Below are positions 60,492 to 64,000 of a DNA stretch of 64,000 nucleotides, piece by piece. This DNA comes from an uncultured Saprospiraceae bacterium. Lineage in GTDB: Bacteria > Bacteroidota > Bacteroidia > Chitinophagales > Saprospiraceae. Position 1 is the stretch's first letter, and the number at the start of each line of letters is the position of its first letter. Where the stretch lies: NCBI GenBank assembly GCA_937951615.1, contig CALFBH010000031.1, positions 1 through 64,000 of the forward strand, read 5' to 3'. The translations under genes were made by a program, and so were the position numbers. The notes beneath the pieces are model-generated. The model worked only from the letters and a program-made list of their open reading frames with translations, was not told the origin of the DNA and made no database searches.

Positions 60492-61889
60492 ATGAAAAAA
60501 TTACTACTTGGAGTAGCTACGCTACTTATATTAGCTACTAGTGCTTTCGCACAATGTGAAGGCTGGGGAACACCACAGGACAGTATGAAAACGGTCAGAA
60601 ACCACGTTTTGTACCGCGATTATGTCAAAAATGCCAAAGGCACGCTACAAGAAATTGCCGATGCGTATACAGAAGCTCTTCCTTTTTGGAAATATTGCTA
60701 CAAACACGCACCAGCCGGCAATGCCAAACACTTCATTGATGGCATCAAAATATACAAAGCCTTTTATAAGGTAGAAAAAGATGAAGCTAAGAAGGCAGAG
60801 CATCTTGCAAAAATCAATGAGCTTTACGACCGTCGTATCGAGTGCTTTGGTAAAGAAGGATATATACTAGGACGCAAAATGCAGGATTTATATTATTACC
60901 TCGGCGGCACGCCAGAAGAAATTCTTGCTCTTGGCAAAAAAGTCATTGAAATGGAAGGCAATAAAGTAGAACCCACCGTGCTAGTGCCTTATGCACGCTC
61001 GGCGATGTTATTATTCCGGGAAGACAAAATAAGTCAGGAAGAAGTCCTGCAAATCCAGCAGGTTGTCAATAAAATTGCGGATACCAATATCGCCAATCCG
61101 ACAGCTCCAAAAGAGGTCGCCAGATTCCAGAAAGCCAAGGAGCAGGTCGCAGAGCAATTTGCAGCTATTGAAGACACTTATGACTGCTCGCACTATCGCC
61201 AGAAAATAGTAGAACTATATAATACAGACCCGAATAATCCAGAAGTCTATATTCCTGTACGCGACGAACTCATCAGAAGGCGCTGCGGCGAAAACGACCC
61301 ACTGATCGTGGAAATTCAGGCAAAAATAAAAGCTAAAAATGCTGCGATTATTGCCGGCCGAAAAGAGCGCGAAGAAAAATTTAAGGAACAAAATGCGCCA
61401 ACTGCCAATGAAGCCATAAAGCTCTATAAAGCCGGACAATTTTCCGAAGCTATTTCCTTGTATGAAAAAGCAATTTCAGAAACCAATGTAGCAGAAAAAC
61501 AAGCCACTTATAATTACAGAATCGCTTCTTGCTATCAAAACATGAAGCAATATTCAAAAGTAAGAACCTCTGCAAAAAAAGCCTTATCGCTCAACCCTGG
61601 AATGGGCAAAGCTTATTTGCTCATTGGTAAAGCCTATATGAGTGGTTCTTGTGGCTCGAATGACTGGGGCAAGCCTTTGTGCTACATCGCAGCAGTTGAA
61701 AAATTTAGACAAGCAAAAAGCATCGACCCGAGTGTGAGTGGTGAAGCAGATAAATTGATTAGTAAGTATGGTGGACAATGCCCCACAACGGCAGCCGCCC
61801 ACGAGCGACTCAAAAAAGATGGAGACCGAGTCAGTACAGGTTGCTGGATTGGTGAGACGGTGACTTTGAAGACTAAGAAACAGTATTAA
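60492..61889 (+). CDS. secreted TPR-repeat protein
   Basis: A 465-aa protein with a signal peptide (FAQ, about residue 21). It is mostly helical hairpins. Clear TPRs are at about 312-395: NEAIKLYKAGQFSEAISLYEKA, then YNYRIASCYQNMKQYSKVRT and ALSLNPGMGKAYLLIGKAYM (shown here by their key repeats). Several Cys are present in the mature part. A periplasmic or outer-membrane adaptor role is likely. A long inverted repeat follows. Confidence 0.8.
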   Translation: MKKLLLGVATLLILATSAFAQCEGWGTPQDSMKTVRNHVLYRDYVKNAKGTLQEIADAYTEALPFWKYCYKHAPAGNAKHFIDGIKIYKAFYKVEKDEAKKAEHLAKINELYDRRIECFGKEGYILGRKMQDLYYYLGGTPEEILALGKKVIEMEGNKVEPTVLVPYARSAMLLFREDKISQEEVLQIQQVVNKIADTNIANPTAPKEVARFQKAKEQVAEQFAAIEDTYDCSHYRQKIVELYNTDPNNPEVYIPVRDELIRRRCGENDPLIVEIQAKIKAKNAAIIAGRKEREEKFKEQNAPTANEAIKLYKAGQFSEAISLYEKAISETNVAEKQATYNYRIASCYQNMKQYSKVRTSAKKALSLNPGMGKAYLLIGKAYMSGSCGSNDWGKPLCYIAAVEKFRQAKSIDPSVSGEADKLISKYGGQCPTTAAAHERLKKDGDRVSTGCWIGETVTLKTKKQY

Positions 61890-61897
61890 GTAGAGGG

Positions 61898-62004
61898 GAA
61901 GCGAGAAGCGAGACCATGCCTTCGGCATTGCGAGAAGCGAGATTTTTAACTTTTTTTCATAAAAATCTCGCTTCTCGCAACGAAGTGATCTCGCTTCTCG
62001 CTTC
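61898..62004. repeat. long inverted repeat with GCGAGAAGCGAGA units
   Basis: Arm 61898-61947 and arm 61961-62004 are almost perfectly complementary, apart from about 6 bases of difference near the middle, around a T-rich loop. Each arm contains two GCGAGAAGCGAGA units. It follows the TPR gene stop and could be its terminator. Confidence 0.85.
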
Positions 62005-62058
62005 TAAACTTTCCAAACCAACCAGTAGGCTAGCTCATTTGAATTTGTTTTTTGTCCC

Positions 62059-62070
62059 GATAATTATCGA
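62059..62070. repeat. palindrome CGATAATTATCG
   Basis: Third member of the CCCGATA..TATCGGG group, with GTC before it and GAG after it. It lies 41 bp upstream of priA among GAATTTG words. Confidence 0.6.
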
Positions 62071-62110
62071 GAGAATTTGAATTTGTCATTTGAATTTGTA
62101 CCTTCAAATT

Positions 62111-64000
62111 ATGAGTCTGATTTTTAGCGAGCCGGTCACCAGTACTTATGTCGATGTCATTCTTCCTTTGGCATTGCCCAAGTCTTATACTTATAATGTT
62201 CCTGAAGAATGGGAAGATAAAGTGAAGACAGGTGTGCGTGTAGAAGTACAGTTTGGCAAGACCCGAATTTATTCTGCTTTGGTGCGGCGAGTACATCAAA
62301 CCCAGCCCGATTACGCACCAAAATTCGTTCTGTCTGTATTGGATAATGTGCCGATTGCTACCGAGCAACAATTGGCTTTGTGGGACTGGATTGCAGAGTA
62401 TTATTGCTGCACAAGCGGCGAGGTGATGAATGCCGCCCTGCCTGCCGGACTCAAGCTGGCCAGCGAAACCCGCGTACTACTCAGCCCGGTTTTTAATGAT
62501 AATTTTGAACACCTGACCGATGATGAATACCTGATTGCCGAAGCCCTCAGCATACAGGAAGAACTGAGTATTGAAGACGTCCAGAAAATACTCAATCGCA
62601 AGACTGTCTATCCGCTGATTAATGCTTTATTATACAAACGGGTTATTTTATTAAAAGAAGAATTGAAACCCAAATTCAAACCTAAAGAAGTCAAATTTGT
62701 CCGACTTGCAGAACCGTATCTTTCCGATCCTGACACCCTAAAAACGGCTTTTGAAATCATTGGCAGCCGTGCCATCAAACAACAAGAAGCATTGCTCGGC
62801 TTTATTCAACTTTCTCGAGAACCCCGCGACACGCTCGACATCAAGCCCAGCGAATTAGTAGAATATGCCGGCATCAAAACTTCCCAAATCAAAGACCTTG
62901 AAAAGAAAGGTATTTTTGAAATTTATACCAAAACCGTCAGCCGGATTTCTTTGTACGAAGAAGAACTGATGGGTAGTTTCCAACTCTCCGCCCAACAAGT
63001 TAAAGCCCTGCTGGAAATACAAGCCAGTTTTCTGGAAAAAAATACTGTGCTGTTACATGGCGTGACGGGAAGCGGCAAGACGCAGGTCTATATGGAACTC
63101 ATTAGCGAAGCGATAAAAGATGGCAAACAAGTCCTCTATCTGCTGCCTGAAATCGCTTTGACGACACAAATTATTGGTCGACTGCAAAAAGTATTTGGCA
63201 ACGATGTTGCCGTCTATCATTCCCGACTCAATAATAATGAACGAGTAGAAATATGGCATGAAGCACTGGTCGGAAAATCGGTCATCGTAGGCGCGCGCTC
63301 CTCTTTATTTCTACCTTTTCGGAAACTGGATTTAATTATCATCGACGAAGAACACGACCCGTCTTTTAAGCAACAAGACCCCTCGCCCCGCTATAATGCC
63401 CGCGACACGGCAATTTATCTGGCGCATAAATTTGGCGCAAAAGTACTGCTCGGCACCGCTACGCCTTCCCTCGAATCTTACGCCAATGCACAAGCCGGAA
63501 AATATGGACTAGTGAACATGATCGGACGTTATGGTGGTCTGCAAATGCCAGAAATCGTCATTGCAGATGCTGCATTGGAGACGAAGAAAAAAACAATGCA
63601 ATCCCATTTCACCTCCGCTTTATTGGAGGAAATCAAGGCGGCTCTTGCCAATGGCGAACAGGTGATTCTGTTTCAAAACAGACGCGGCTACGCTCCTACC
63701 CTACGCTGCGAAACCTGTGGCTGGACGGCTGAATGTATTCATTGCGACATCAGTCTGACTTATCACAAATATTCCAATGAGATGCGCTGTCATCTTTGTG
63801 GCTATCACACCAAACAACCGACAAGCTGCCCGGCCTGCGGTGACCACCAGTTCTCTATCCAGGGTTTTGGGACAGAAAAAATTGAAGATGAATTGCAAAT
63901 TTATCTGCCAGAGGCTAAAATTGCCAGAATGGACTGGGATTCAGTGCGTACAAAAAACAGCCATCAACGCATCATCAGCTCTTTTGAAGACAAGCAAATT
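62111..64000 (+). CDS. priA: primosomal replication-restart helicase PriA (3' end beyond the window)
   Basis: PriA restarts stalled replication forks by loading the replicative helicase. The 630 visible codons are open to the edge. The N-terminal 3'-DNA-binding domain (VDVILPLALPKSYTYNVPEE, about 13-32) is followed by Walker A HGVTGSGKTQ (about 315-324) and DEEHDPSFKQ. Other helicase motifs are GTATPSLES and LFQNRRGYAP. The zinc-binding cysteine set CETCGW, CIHCD, CHLCGYH and CPACG begins near residue 533. The normal length of about 800 implies about 170 residues are missing. Confidence 0.95.
   Translation, partial: MSLIFSEPVTSTYVDVILPLALPKSYTYNVPEEWEDKVKTGVRVEVQFGKTRIYSALVRRVHQTQPDYAPKFVLSVLDNVPIATEQQLALWDWIAEYYCCTSGEVMNAALPAGLKLASETRVLLSPVFNDNFEHLTDDEYLIAEALSIQEELSIEDVQKILNRKTVYPLINALLYKRVILLKEELKPKFKPKEVKFVRLAEPYLSDPDTLKTAFEIIGSRAIKQQEALLGFIQLSREPRDTLDIKPSELVEYAGIKTSQIKDLEKKGIFEIYTKTVSRISLYEEELMGSFQLSAQQVKALLEIQASFLEKNTVLLHGVTGSGKTQVYMELISEAIKDGKQVLYLLPEIALTTQIIGRLQKVFGNDVAVYHSRLNNNERVEIWHEALVGKSVIVGARSSLFLPFRKLDLIIIDEEHDPSFKQQDPSPRYNARDTAIYLAHKFGAKVLLGTATPSLESYANAQAGKYGLVNMIGRYGGLQMPEIVIADAALETKKKTMQSHFTSALLEEIKAALANGEQVILFQNRRGYAPTLRCETCGWTAECIHCDISLTYHKYSNEMRCHLCGYHTKQPTSCPACGDHQFSIQGFGTEKIEDELQIYLPEAKIARMDWDSVRTKNSHQRIISSFEDKQI

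Overview
The window looks like a chromosomal segment from a Bacteroidota bacterium, most likely of the Saprospiria/Lewinella type. Three secreted proteins end in type IX secretion (T9SS) sorting domains. Promoters carry the Bacteroidota -7 box (TAnnTTTG). The futalosine menaquinone enzyme MqnC is present, and there are many outer-membrane barrels and lipoproteins. The family-level assignment is inference. No rRNA, CRISPR array, prophage or complete classical insertion sequence was seen.

Layout. 0-7.6 kb: secreted CE1-type esterase, MsrA, a coiled-coil protein, an SGNH-like cell-surface protein, GlyA and a FemAB/GNAT acyltransferase. 8.1-10.4 kb: a four-gene unit with a Rab/Ras-like small GTPase, a longin/roadblock-like partner, a coiled-coil protein and a PAS-like protein. 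10.5-16.9 kb: FabH, then a minus-strand block of seven small accessory genes. Three of these are bracketed by integron attC-like hairpins. 16.9-25 kb: PruA, CoaD, a TIR-like protein, MqnC and the L13-S9-S2-EF-Ts-UMP kinase operon. 25.5-28 kb: a VTC-domain/DUF4956/DUF2490 operon (likely polyphosphate-related) and tRNA-Val. 28.3-37 kb: a DUF234 ATPase behind a perfect 38-bp palindrome, a hydratase, a CotH-kinase lipoprotein, a Septu-like ATPase/HNH defence pair and an Omp85 protein. 37.2-40.2 kb: RluF, then a RAYT transposase with its REP palindromes, one of which supplies the stop codon of a nitrilase. 40.2-46.7 kb: a large SNF2 ATPase, then 1.6 kb almost free of genes that holds two copies of a covarying structured RNA and a gene with only a sigma region-2-like segment. 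47.6-64 kb: FahA, secreted and outer-membrane proteins, a flavin monooxygenase, a reprolysin-like protease, a cytochrome/copper-monooxygenase-like secreted protein, CoaX, a TPR protein and PriA, which runs off the end.

The intergenic DNA is unusually structured. There are REP hairpins beside the RAYT gene, three 161-163-bp palindromic elements whose arms covary, attC-like sites, short dispersed palindromes, and low-complexity inverted repeats at gene ends. Several of these supply stop codons or false N-terminal extensions for neighbouring reading frames, so start sites were moved inward for five genes.

The best candidates for undescribed biology are the 66-nt tandem RNA (43429-43494 and 43724-43789) and the GTPase operon (8095-10356). 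The cassette-like block and the palindromic-element family follow. All functional calls come from reading the sequence; no database search was run.
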